A stretch of 6,535 nt of DNA from Myxococcales bacterium (GTDB lineage Bacteria > Myxococcota_A > Polyangia > Nannocystales > Nannocystaceae): assembly GCA_020431135.1 (NCBI GenBank), contig JAGQIT010000248.1, positions 1-6,535 of the forward strand, given 5' to 3'. This document shows, in pieces, positions 1-5,396 of this stretch; position 1 is the first letter of the stretch, and each line of letters begins with the position of its first letter. The position numbers were made by a program, and so were the translations under genes. The notes beneath the pieces are model-generated. The model was not told the origin of the DNA, made no database searches, and saw only the letters and a program-made list of their open reading frames with translations.

Positions 1-685
1 AGGCCTGCTCCGGCGCCATGTAGCTCGGCGTCCCCATCACCCCGGTCGCCTGGCTCAGCTCGCCGACCATGCTGTCGCCGGGCCCCGCCCCGATCCGCGC
101 GAGGCCGAAGTCGACGACCGAGACCCTGACCTCGCCCTCCACCTCGCGGACGAGGACGTTCTCCGGCTTGAAGTCGCGGTGGATCACGCCGGCGGAGTGC
201 GCCGCCGCCAGCCCCCGACCTGCCTGAAGGAACACGTCGAGGATCCGCGCGAGCGAGCGCCCCGGCCGCAGCCAGCTCCGCAGGGTCTCGCCGTCGATCA
301 GCTCCATCGCCACGTAGAGCTCGTCGCCGTGCTCGCCGACCTCGTGGATCGTGACGACGTTCGGGTGGCTCAGCCGAGCGGCCGCCCGCGCCTCCCGGAG
401 GAGCCGATCGCGGACATCCGCGCCGTGCGGCGCGGCGACGTCCGTGCGCAGGAGCTTGAGCGCGACGCGGCGGTCGAGAACCGGGTCGTAGGCCGCGTAG
501 ACCACCCCCATGCCGCCCCGCCCGAGGCGCTCAAGGAGGCTGAAGCGGCCGATCTGCGCCGGCTTGGCGAAGCTCGGCCCGAACAGGCGGTTGGCGACGA
601 CGGCCGCGATCCGCCGCTCGTCGTCGTCGAGCTCCGGTCGCGCAGAGGCGAGCCCTCGAGCGAGCGCGCGCGTCGAGTCGACCAC
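1..685 (-). CDS. Ser/Thr protein kinase (PknB/Hanks type), N-terminal part, cut by window edge
   Basis: This encodes the first 228 residues of a eukaryotic-like Ser/Thr kinase; the reading frame leaves the window at base 1. Kinase landmarks appear in order: a Gly-rich loop GRGGMGVV (residues 55-62), VALK with the ATP-binding K77, E98 in LLREA (helix C), the catalytic loop HRDFKPEN (D171, K173, N176), DFG at 192-194, and the activation-segment end GTPSYMAPEQ (218-227). All catalytic residues are present, so the domain should be active. About 47 residues precede the kinase domain and have no recognisable fold. No membrane segment or sensor domain is visible; one may lie beyond the edge. The start is GTG at 685, because an in-frame TAG lies five codons upstream (698-700) and no better start lies between. 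No clear Shine-Dalgarno sequence precedes it. The ECF sigma gene is divergent, 36 nt away, which suggests a signalling link. The family call is secure; the substrate is unknown. Confidence 0.95.
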   Translation of the reverse strand, partial: MVDSTRALARGLASARPELDDDERRIAAVVANRLFGPSFAKPAQIGRFSLLERLGRGGMGVVYAAYDPVLDRRVALKLLRTDVAAPHGADVRDRLLREARAAARLSHPNVVTIHEVGEHGDELYVAMELIDGETLRSWLRPGRSLARILDVFLQAGRGLAAAHSAGVIHRDFKPENVLVREVEGEVRVSVVDFGLARIGAGPGDSMVGELSQATGVMGTPSYMAPEQA

Positions 686-721
686 AGGCCGTGCATGCTA
701 TCATCGGGCCGCTAGTCGTAC
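686..721. promoter_or_regulatory. 36-nt divergent start-to-start spacer of kinase and ECF sigma genes
   Basis: Only 36 nt separate the GTG start of the kinase (685, minus) from the GTG start of the sigma factor (722, plus). Neither start has a recognisable Shine-Dalgarno sequence, and the gap is too short for two full promoters plus leaders. Either the promoters overlap each other or the neighbouring coding region, or one or both transcripts are leaderless or nearly so. A 6-bp palindrome GCATGC (693-698) is the only symmetry seen. No convincing -35/-10 pair was identified. The role as a shared control region is inferred from gene layout. Confidence 0.4.
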
Positions 722-1342
722 GTGCCGTCCGCCGCCTCCTCATCGGATCTCGAGCTCCTCGAAGCCTGGCGCGGCGGCGATCTGCGCGCCGGCAACGCCC
801 TCTTCCAGCGCCACTTCGCGGCCCTCAGCCGGTTCTTCCGCAACAAGATCGACGTCGGCGTCGAGGACCTGATCCAGGACACCTTCCTCGCCTGCGTCGA
901 GGGCCGCGACCGCTTCGCCGGGCGCTCGAGCTTCCGCACCTACCTCTTTAGCGTCGCCCGCCACCTCCTCTACGCCCGCTACCGCAGGCGCCAGCGCGAC
1001 CTCGACGTCACCGTCACCTCGGTCATCGATCTCGGCGCCTCGCCGAGCCGTCCGCTCGGCCGGCGCGAGGAGGAGGCGGCGCTCCTCAAGGCCCTGCGCT
1101 CGATCCCGATCGAGCACCAGATCGCCCTCGAGCTCGCGTACTGGGAGGGCATGAAGGGGCCCGAGATCGCCGAGATCCTCGGGATCACCGCGAACACGGC
1201 GCGCTCCCGCCTCGCGCGCGCGCGCGCGGCCCTCCGCAAGGCGCTCGCCGACGACGGCGCGAGCCTCCGCCTGAGCAGCGTGACGCCGACCGACCTCGAC
1301 GCCTGGGCGGCCTCGCTCCGCGACGTCGTCGCGGCCGGCTGA
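722..1342 (+). CDS. ECF-type RNA polymerase sigma factor
   Basis: This is a 206-residue sigma factor that would direct RNA polymerase to a specific set of promoters. Region 2 spans about residues 24-92: FQRHFAALSRFF, then VEDLIQDTFLACVE, then SSFRTYLFSVARHLLYARYRRRQR, the core-binding and -10 recognition helices. Region 4 spans about 117-172, with the helix-turn-helix GPEIAEILGITANTARSRL recognising the -35 element. Region 3 is absent, as in all ECF factors. The acidic ED pair of region 2.2 is kept (E48, D49). A tail of about 34 residues (173-206) follows region 4. The GTG start at 722 is the first possible one, since an in-frame TAG lies three codons upstream (713-715). No anti-sigma gene is adjacent; the divergent Ser/Thr kinase is the obvious candidate regulator, which is an inference. 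The sigma assignment is firm, the ECF subgroup is not. Confidence 0.93.
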   Translation: MPSAASSSDLELLEAWRGGDLRAGNALFQRHFAALSRFFRNKIDVGVEDLIQDTFLACVEGRDRFAGRSSFRTYLFSVARHLLYARYRRRQRDLDVTVTSVIDLGASPSRPLGRREEEAALLKALRSIPIEHQIALELAYWEGMKGPEIAEILGITANTARSRLARARAALRKALADDGASLRLSSVTPTDLDAWAASLRDVVAAG

Positions 1343-1584
1343 AGATCTGTCCCGAGGGTCATCCTTCGCATCTCCCGGCCCCGCGCCGCAGATGAGGCGA
1401 GCGCTTGGGCGCGCCGATTTTTCTTTAATCGCAGGGATCACTCGGGCCCCCGCCCCCACTACCTCGGCGACCGAGCGAAGGGAGCGGCGCGGCGACACCG
1501 GCGGACGTGAGCCGCGGACGCGCGCTGCCTCCCCTCGCGCGACCGAAGGGCGGCGTCCACCCCCGCCGAGGAGAACACACACCC
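1343..1584. other. 242-nt intergenic region upstream of the GNAT-enolase pair
   Basis: This spacer between the ECF stop and the GNAT start has no convincing gene. Frames that stay open through it on both strands are extensions or shadows of neighbours with no family resemblance. Its notable features are the AT-rich patch around 1417-1429 and a purine-rich GAGGAG at 1568-1573, 11 nt before the ATG at 1585, which is a plausible ribosome-binding site. A promoter for the GNAT-enolase pair must lie here or further upstream, but no clear -35/-10 was identified. Confidence 0.5.
1396..1426 (+). terminator. possible weak intrinsic terminator after the ECF gene
   Basis: A short imperfect stem (GGCG 1396-1399 with CGCC 1412-1415, plus GC 1401-1402 with GC 1409-1410, around an A/G mismatch) is followed by TTTTTCTTT at 1418-1426. 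A T-run like this is very rare in such GC-rich DNA and lies about 75 nt past the sigma stop codon. The stem is weak, so the call is tentative. The same AT-rich patch could instead belong to a promoter for the GNAT gene. Confidence 0.3.
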
Positions 1585-2343
1585 ATGCGATGGTATTTCA
1601 CCGTGCTCCGCGAGCACACGCCGGGCGCCGAGCTCGACGACGCCGCGCTCGACGAGATGTACGACCTCTACGGCCCCCACCACGACGTCGACCGCGGCGA
1701 CTTCGCGGACCGCGTCCGCGGCGGCTTCGATCACGTCGTCCGCTTCCGCGAGCGCGGCAGCCGGCGCCTCGTCGGCTTCACGGCAGTGCGCTCGCGGATC
1801 ATCCGCTTGAGCTCCGGCCGGCGGCTCCCCACCCTCTACTCGGGCCTCTCGTTCGTCCTCCCGGAGGCCCGCGGCCTCGGCCTGCTGCCGGCGGTGCTCT
1901 CGTACTACGCGCTCCGCCTCAAGCTCCGCGCGCCGACGGAGACCGTCTGGGTGTGGTCCGACGCGATCAGCTACAAGCCCTACATCCTGACGGCGCGGCG
2001 GCTCACGCGGGTCTACCCGTCGCGCCACGGACCGACGCCGGCGTTCGTCCGCGAGCTCCGCGATCGCCTCGGCGCCGACTACTACGGCGACCTCTACGAC
2101 GCCGCGACCGGCTGCGTCCGCAAGCTCCACAAGCGCCTCAAGGATCACGTCGCGCCGATCCGCGCGCAGGACCTCCGCGACCCCGACATCCGCTTCTACG
2201 CCGAGCACAACCCGGGCCACGCCGACGGCCACGGGCTGATGATGCTGATCCCCGCCGACGTGAAGAACATCCTCACCGTTCTCGCCTACCGCCGCCCGAG
2301 CGCGCCGCGTTCGCGCCCGACCACGGAGCTCGCCGAGGCATGA
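1585..2343 (+). CDS. GNAT-like acyltransferase (putative), first gene of a coupled pair
   Basis: This is a 252-residue soluble protein resembling the GNAT N-acyltransferase fold. A strand LVGFTAVR (62-69) leads into SGLSFVLPEARGLGLLPAVL (about 86-105). In that stretch ARGLGLLPAVL looks like GNAT motif A, the Q/R-x-x-G-x-G/A pyrophosphate loop and helix that bind acyl-CoA. A Trp-rich strand VWVWSD (121-126) and a Tyr-rich stretch follow. The C-terminal half (about 150-252) has no recognised motif, and the protein is longer than the usual 150-180 residue GNAT, so it may have an extra subdomain or be a divergent member. The start ATG 1585 is chosen because GAGGAG lies 11 nt upstream and the protein begins cleanly there; a start at 1507 would add an Arg/Pro-rich leader. 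Its stop overlaps the enolase-family start (ATGA, 2340-2343), implying translational coupling and a shared pathway. Substrate unknown. It could also be a GNAT-fold protein without acyltransferase activity. Confidence 0.7.
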   Translation: MRWYFTVLREHTPGAELDDAALDEMYDLYGPHHDVDRGDFADRVRGGFDHVVRFRERGSRRLVGFTAVRSRIIRLSSGRRLPTLYSGLSFVLPEARGLGLLPAVLSYYALRLKLRAPTETVWVWSDAISYKPYILTARRLTRVYPSRHGPTPAFVRELRDRLGADYYGDLYDAATGCVRKLHKRLKDHVAPIRAQDLRDPDIRFYAEHNPGHADGHGLMMLIPADVKNILTVLAYRRPSAPRSRPTTELAEA

Positions 2344-3431
2344 CGACGCTCCGCACCGTCGAGGCCGAGGCCCTCGAGATCCCCTTCAAGGCGAGCTTCT
2401 CGCACTCGCTCGCAACCCGCTCGCGGATGGCGTCGACGCTCGTCCGCGCCGTCGCCGACGACGGCGCCCGCGGCTACGGCGAGGGCTGCCCGCGCGCCTA
2501 CGTCACCGACGAGACCCTCGACGACGCCCTCGAGCGCTGCCGACAGGCGGCGCCGGCCCTCACCGGCGGCAGCCTGACGCACGCTGCGGAGATCCACCCG
2601 CTCCTCGACGCGGCCCTCGGCCAGGAGCCGGCGCCCGCGGCCCGCTGCGCCCTCGAGCTCGCGCTCCTCGAGCTCCTCGCCCGCGACCGAAACCTCAGCG
2701 TCCGCCGGCTCCTCGGCGGCCGCGAGGGCGACGTCCGCTACAGCGGCGTGGCGTCGGGGGACGACCCGGCCCGGGTCGGCAAGCTCGCCGCGCGGATGGC
2801 CCAGGTCGGCTTCGCCCAGGTCAAGATCAAGGTCGGCCGCGACCTCGAGCGCAACCTCGCCCTCGTCCGCGCCGTCGACGAGGCCTTCGCTGGCGACGTC
2901 GAGCTCCGGGTCGACGCCAACGCCTGCTGGGACCTCGCCGAGGCCCGCGCCCAGATCGCCGCCCTGCGCCGCGTCGGCGTCCTCCTCTTCGAGCAGCCGA
3001 TGCCGGCCGCCGCCCGCGACGACTACCGGCGCCTGCGCCCCGACCTGCCAGGCGACGCGGCGGTGATGATCGACGAGAGCCTCGTCGACCTCGAGGACGC
3101 CCGGTGGTTCATCGAGGCGCGGGCCGCCGACCGCTTCCTCCTCAAGATCTCGAAGCACGGCGGCCTCCTGCCGACGCTGCGGATCGCCGCCCTCGCCCGC
3201 GAGGCAGCGATCCCCTGTCACCTCGGCTGCCACGTCGGCGAGAGCTCGCTCCTCTCCGCCGCCGGCCGGACGCTCGCCGGGCTCGTCGACCTCGCCTCCG
3301 TCGAGGGTTCGTTCGGCCGCCATCTCCTCGAGCGGGACGTGGTCTCCGCGCCCCTCGAGTTCGGCGCCGGCGGCTGGGCGCCGCTCGCCTACGACGACGG
3401 CCCAGGCTGGGGGCTCGCCTTCACCGTGTAG
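2340..3431 (+). CDS. enolase-superfamily enzyme, muconate cycloisomerase / N-acylamino-acid racemase type
   Basis: This is a 363-residue enzyme of the mandelate racemase/muconate-lactonizing branch of the enolase superfamily, a normal full length. These enzymes remove a proton alpha to a carboxylate held by Mg2+. The N-terminal capping domain (about 1-125) includes the loop near residues 17-30. The barrel carries a KIK motif (K162, K164: catalytic base), D192 in VDAN, E218 in EQP and D245 in IDES (three Mg2+ ligands), then K269 in LKISKHGG (opposite-face base). Near the C-terminus E301 lies in GCHVGESS, at the position of the conserved Glu of cycloisomerases. The late DxD motif of Ala-Glu dipeptide epimerases is not seen, which argues against that activity. 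Cycloisomerase, o-succinylbenzoate synthase or N-acylamino-acid racemase remain possible. The ATG at 2340 overlaps the GNAT stop by 4 nt, and GGAG (2325-2328) lies 11 nt upstream. Superfamily certain, reaction not. Confidence 0.93.
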   Translation: MTTLRTVEAEALEIPFKASFSHSLATRSRMASTLVRAVADDGARGYGEGCPRAYVTDETLDDALERCRQAAPALTGGSLTHAAEIHPLLDAALGQEPAPAARCALELALLELLARDRNLSVRRLLGGREGDVRYSGVASGDDPARVGKLAARMAQVGFAQVKIKVGRDLERNLALVRAVDEAFAGDVELRVDANACWDLAEARAQIAALRRVGVLLFEQPMPAAARDDYRRLRPDLPGDAAVMIDESLVDLEDARWFIEARAADRFLLKISKHGGLLPTLRIAALAREAAIPCHLGCHVGESSLLSAAGRTLAGLVDLASVEGSFGRHLLERDVVSAPLEFGAGGWAPLAYDDGPGWGLAFTV

Positions 3432-3432
3432 G

Positions 3433-3545
3433 CCGCCCGAGGTGACGAGCCCGGCGCGAGGGTCGTTCGACGAGCACCCGACGACCTCGCCCAGCGCCGG
3501 GCGCTCGTCGGCGCGCCCTCGCTCCGGGCTCGTCATCTCGGGCGG
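3433..3545. repeat. large inverted repeat, 30-bp arms, between convergent genes
   Basis: Left arm 3433-3462 and right arm 3516-3545 are reverse complements at 28 of 30 positions. The differences are 3442/3536 (G/T, a wobble pair in RNA) and 3455/3523 (C/T). The arms begin two bases after the enolase-family stop codon and enclose a 53-nt loop (3463-3515). The loop has its own symmetry: AGCGCC-G-GGCGCT (3493-3505), and CGACGAGC 3469-3476 against GCTCGTCG 3502-3509. No T-tract follows on either strand, so it is not a textbook intrinsic terminator. It may be a bidirectional terminator or RNA-stabilising hairpin for two genes that meet here, or one copy of a dispersed palindromic repeat family. 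Confidence 0.85.
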
Positions 3546-3557
3546 GCGGCGCGCCGT

Positions 3558-3585
3558 CCTTCGCCCTGCGCCCTTCGCCCAGGGC
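3558..3585. repeat. 14-bp tandem duplication containing a small hairpin
   Basis: Bases 3558-3571 and 3572-3585 are two adjacent 14-bp units matching at 12 of 14 positions, both starting CCTTCGCCC. Within them GCCCTG (3563-3568) and CAGGGC (3580-3585) can form a 6-bp stem around an 11-nt loop. It lies in the convergent spacer between the large inverted repeat and the 18-bp palindrome. Confidence 0.5.
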
Positions 3586-3593
3586 CCGACGCC

Positions 3594-3611
3594 GCGGCGC
3601 CCGGGCGCCGC
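3594..3611. repeat. 18-bp perfect GC palindrome abutting the lipoprotein stop codon
   Basis: GCGGCGCCCGGGCGCCGC reads the same on both strands and ends one base before the stop codon (3612-3614) of the minus-strand lipoprotein gene. It is just downstream of that gene in its direction of transcription, where a terminator or 3'-end-protecting hairpin would sit. There is no T-tract, and without a spacer its hairpin would need a loop taken from the centre. In very GC-rich DNA short palindromes arise easily, but 18 exact bases is long. Confidence 0.5.
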
Positions 3612-4133
3612 CTAGCCGCTATACTCGAAGGCGTAGACCGGGCTTATCGCCCCGTCGACCGCGGGCAGCGACCCCGTCCACACCTGCTCGACCGCGCCGG
3701 CGACCTCGACCGTGTAGTCGCTCGAGCTGATCCCGTCGAAGTTGATCACCCAGACCTTGTAGGTCCCCGGCTCGGCTCCCTCGTTGAAGAAGATGTTCTC
3801 GACGTGGAGGCCGTTGCCCGCGCACATGCCCCCGACGCAGTCGTCGAGGTCGAGGTAGCCGTTGCTCGCCGACGGGTTGTCGAACGAGATCTCAGCGCCG
3901 CTCGGGGTCTGGACGTGGAGGTCGAAGTCGGTGACCCGATCCCACGACAGCGACACGCGGAACTGACCCTCCTGGACGCAGACGTCCCCGAAACACACCG
4001 ACCCCTCGACGCAGTCCTGGTCGACCTCGCAGGGCTCGCCCGACTGACCGTCCCCGGAGAAGTGCTCCGGGACCGGTCGATCGCTGCACGAGAGCGCGAG
4101 GAGGACCGCCCAGACGCCGAGACGCGCGCGCAT
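3612..4133 (-). CDS. small lipoprotein with Cys-rich module and YfaP/DUF2135-like beta domain
   Basis: This is a 173-residue exported protein, probably a lipoprotein. Its leader MRARLGVWAVLLALSC is a charged start plus hydrophobic core ending at C16. The lipobox ALSC is slightly non-standard at the -3 position, so lipidation is likely rather than certain. A short Cys module follows, C35, C41, C47 and C52 (C-x5-C-x5-C-x4-C), of the kind common in myxobacterial surface proteins. Residues 57-155 resemble the YfaP/DUF2135 beta-sandwich: FRVSLSWDRVTDFDLHVQTPSG, then IFFNEGAEPGTYKVWVINFDG, with acidic residues typical of a metal-tolerant extracellular domain. C99 and C104 may form a disulfide. Start ATG 4131-4133 is the only one giving the signal sequence; no strong ribosome site precedes it. 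The neighbouring lipoprotein gene is divergent across 240 nt. Function is unknown; surface or envelope location is inferred. Confidence 0.88.
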   Translation of the reverse strand: MRARLGVWAVLLALSCSDRPVPEHFSGDGQSGEPCEVDQDCVEGSVCFGDVCVQEGQFRVSLSWDRVTDFDLHVQTPSGAEISFDNPSASNGYLDLDDCVGGMCAGNGLHVENIFFNEGAEPGTYKVWVINFDGISSSDYTVEVAGAVEQVWTGSLPAVDGAISPVYAFEYSG

Positions 4134-4373
4134 GGCCCAACTCTACACGGCCGCGACCGCAGACGCCCGCGAAACTCGTAGCGGGCCGCAAGGCGCCCAA
4201 AACGACACGCACGCCCCTTCCGCGCAGCCCGGCACGCGCCGCGCGAACGTCCCGCGCTCGCCCGCGTCGACCCCCGCACAAGCGCCGCCAGAGGGCGTTA
4301 GAGCCGGCCTCTGGGCCCCCCTGCCCATGTCACCGCCGCCGCAGCGCCGGGCAATTCTGCTACGGTCCGACGG
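4134..4373. promoter_or_regulatory. 240-nt divergent intergenic region between two lipoprotein genes
   Basis: The two lipoprotein genes start on opposite sides of this spacer, so it must hold promoters for both unless they are transcribed from further away. It has no convincing gene: the frames open through it lack any recognisable protein character. No clear -35/-10 elements were identified, and neither start codon has a strong Shine-Dalgarno sequence. A slightly AT-richer patch at about 4352-4362, near the plus-strand start, is the only compositional hint. Confidence 0.45.
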
Positions 4374-5198
4374 ATGTCTCCGCGCACCTCCTCTCGTTGG
4401 CTGGCAGTTATCGCGCTCGCGCCGCTCGTCGCCTGCAGCTCCGGCGATGACGACACCGCCGCGACCCAAGCGACCACCTCGGGGCTGCCGACCAGCTCCT
4501 CGACGAGCTCCGGCACGACCGACGACTCCGACGCCGGTACGGCGTCCGACTCGGGGACCTCGACCGGGACCACCACGACCACCACCGCGACCTCCTCGGA
4601 GACGACGACCGCCGAGAGCACCGGCGTCTCGAGCACGAGCGGGACCACGGAGGACACCTCCTGCCCGCCAGGGAGCATCGGCTGCCCCTGTGACGGCGAC
4701 ACCTGCGACGGCGAGCTCGTCTGCGCCAGCGGCACCTGCGAGGCGCCGCTCGACTGCGCTGACGACGACAACGAGCCCAACGACAACGAGGCCGACGCGA
4801 CGGACCTCGGGATGATCACCGACGACGACGACGACAAGTCGAGCGTCAGCGGCGTGCTCTCGGGCAAGGCCGACGTCGACTTCTACCGCTTCATCGGCAC
4901 CGACACCGCCTTCCACACCACCGAGCCGACGCGGACCATCGACGCCGATCAGGGGCTGCGCTTCTGCAAGTTCCTCGACTGCCTCGAGGACGGCCCGGCG
5001 CTGACGGAGGTCGACTGCCCGGCGGGCACCGACTTCGCCCTGTCGCCGGAGCTGCGCCCGGGCTGCTGCTCGTCCGAGGGCTTCGGACCCGTCGACTACA
5101 ACTGCCCCGGCGGCGACGACAGCGTCCTCGTCTTCCTCCGCGTCGACAAGCCGATCTTCGACGAGTGCGTCAGCTACACCATCGAGTATTTCCTGTAG
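4374..5198 (+). CDS. lipoprotein with Thr/Ser-rich stalk, Cys cluster and PPC-like domain
   Basis: This is a 274-residue exported lipoprotein. The signal is MSPRTSSRWLAVIALAPL with lipobox LVAC and lipidated C21. Residues 22-96 are a low-complexity stalk dominated by Thr, Ser, Asp and Gly, including a run of six Thr (66-71); such stalks hold a domain off the membrane and are often glycosylated. A Cys cluster follows (C97, C104, C106, C111, C117, C122, C128, in SIGCPC and LVCASGTC), a pattern typical of Nannocystis/Plesiocystis-type lipoproteins. NEPNDNEADATDLG (133-146) then SGVLSGKADVDFYRF (159-173) match the start of bacterial pre-peptidase C-terminal (PPC)-like beta domains. The C-terminal part is also Cys-rich (198, 203, 215, 231, 232, 244, 265), implying several disulfides. 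No catalytic domain is visible, so a binding or structural surface role is likely. ATG 4374 gives the complete signal peptide. It is divergent from the other lipoprotein gene and convergent with the membrane-protein gene. Confidence 0.9.
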   Translation: MSPRTSSRWLAVIALAPLVACSSGDDDTAATQATTSGLPTSSSTSSGTTDDSDAGTASDSGTSTGTTTTTTATSSETTTAESTGVSSTSGTTEDTSCPPGSIGCPCDGDTCDGELVCASGTCEAPLDCADDDNEPNDNEADATDLGMITDDDDDKSSVSGVLSGKADVDFYRFIGTDTAFHTTEPTRTIDADQGLRFCKFLDCLEDGPALTEVDCPAGTDFALSPELRPGCCSSEGFGPVDYNCPGGDDSVLVFLRVDKPIFDECVSYTIEYFL

Positions 5199-5392
5199 CC
5201 GCCCGTGTCTGCGCCCAGCAGGGTCGTCGTCGACGATGAGGGCACCCGCGAGGTCATGAGCCCCCACATCCGCGACGTCGAAGTCGACGCTGTGATGAAC
5301 ACACGCCAGGATGCGCCGAGCTCGCGCTCCTCGAGAGCCCCGAAGGGCCCGCGACTCGAGAAGCCCGTCGAGAAGACCGCCCCGGAGACGCG
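5199..5392. other. 194-nt convergent spacer
   Basis: This is the tail-to-tail gap between the plus-strand lipoprotein and the minus-strand membrane-protein gene. Apart from the doubtful frame from 5205, it shows only minor structure: a 10-bp palindrome TCGTCGACGA (5227-5236) and a short direct repeat TCGAGAAG at about 5355-5376. No hairpin with a T-tract was seen for either gene. Confidence 0.4.
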
Positions 5393-5396
5393 CTAG
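5205..5396 (+). CDS. doubtful 63-residue open frame in the convergent spacer
   Basis: A GTG-initiated frame begins 6 nt after the lipoprotein stop and ends at a TAG that overlaps, on the other strand, the stop codon of the membrane-protein gene. It would encode a small hydrophilic, charged, probably disordered protein with no motif. Third positions are G/C in about 87% of codons, lower than in the clear genes here, and no ribosome-binding site is seen. The minus strand is open through the same bases. It is listed because its position could allow translational coupling, but chance is the likelier explanation. Confidence 0.15.
   Translation: MSAPSRVVVDDEGTREVMSPHIRDVEVDAVMNTRQDAPSSRSSRAPKGPRLEKPVEKTAPETR

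Noticed and set aside
179..715. Plus-strand frame opposite the kinase
   Set aside because: All kinase motifs lie on the minus strand, and the plus-strand translation is only a complement of them.
740..1582. 280-codon minus-strand frame opposite the ECF gene
   Set aside because: The plus strand encodes a clear sigma factor with complete regions 2 and 4; the antisense product has no recognisable features.
1507..1584. Earlier start for the GNAT-like gene
   Set aside because: It would add 26 Arg/Gly/Pro-rich residues, and the best ribosome-binding sequence (GAGGAG, 1568-1573) is placed for the ATG at 1585.
1392..2339. Upstream part of the long plus-strand frame that continues into the enolase-family gene
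   Set aside because: It is an Arg/Pro-rich shadow of the GNAT gene in another frame. Enolase homology begins at the ATG at 2340, which also makes the ATGA overlap.
2286..3536. 416-codon open frame on the minus strand opposite the enolase-family gene
   Set aside because: It is a mirror of the enolase codons, with biased Glu/Ala/Val/Gly composition and no motif.
3433..3611. CRISPR array or insertion-sequence ends
   Set aside because: There is only one inverted pair, no regularly spaced direct repeats, no transposase gene in or near it, and no target-site duplication seen.
4818..4838. Asp run followed by Lys (DDDDDK) in the lipoprotein, resembling an enteropeptidase site
   Set aside because: This is a coincidence of an acidic region rich in GAC codons; it has no known meaning in a bacterial lipoprotein.
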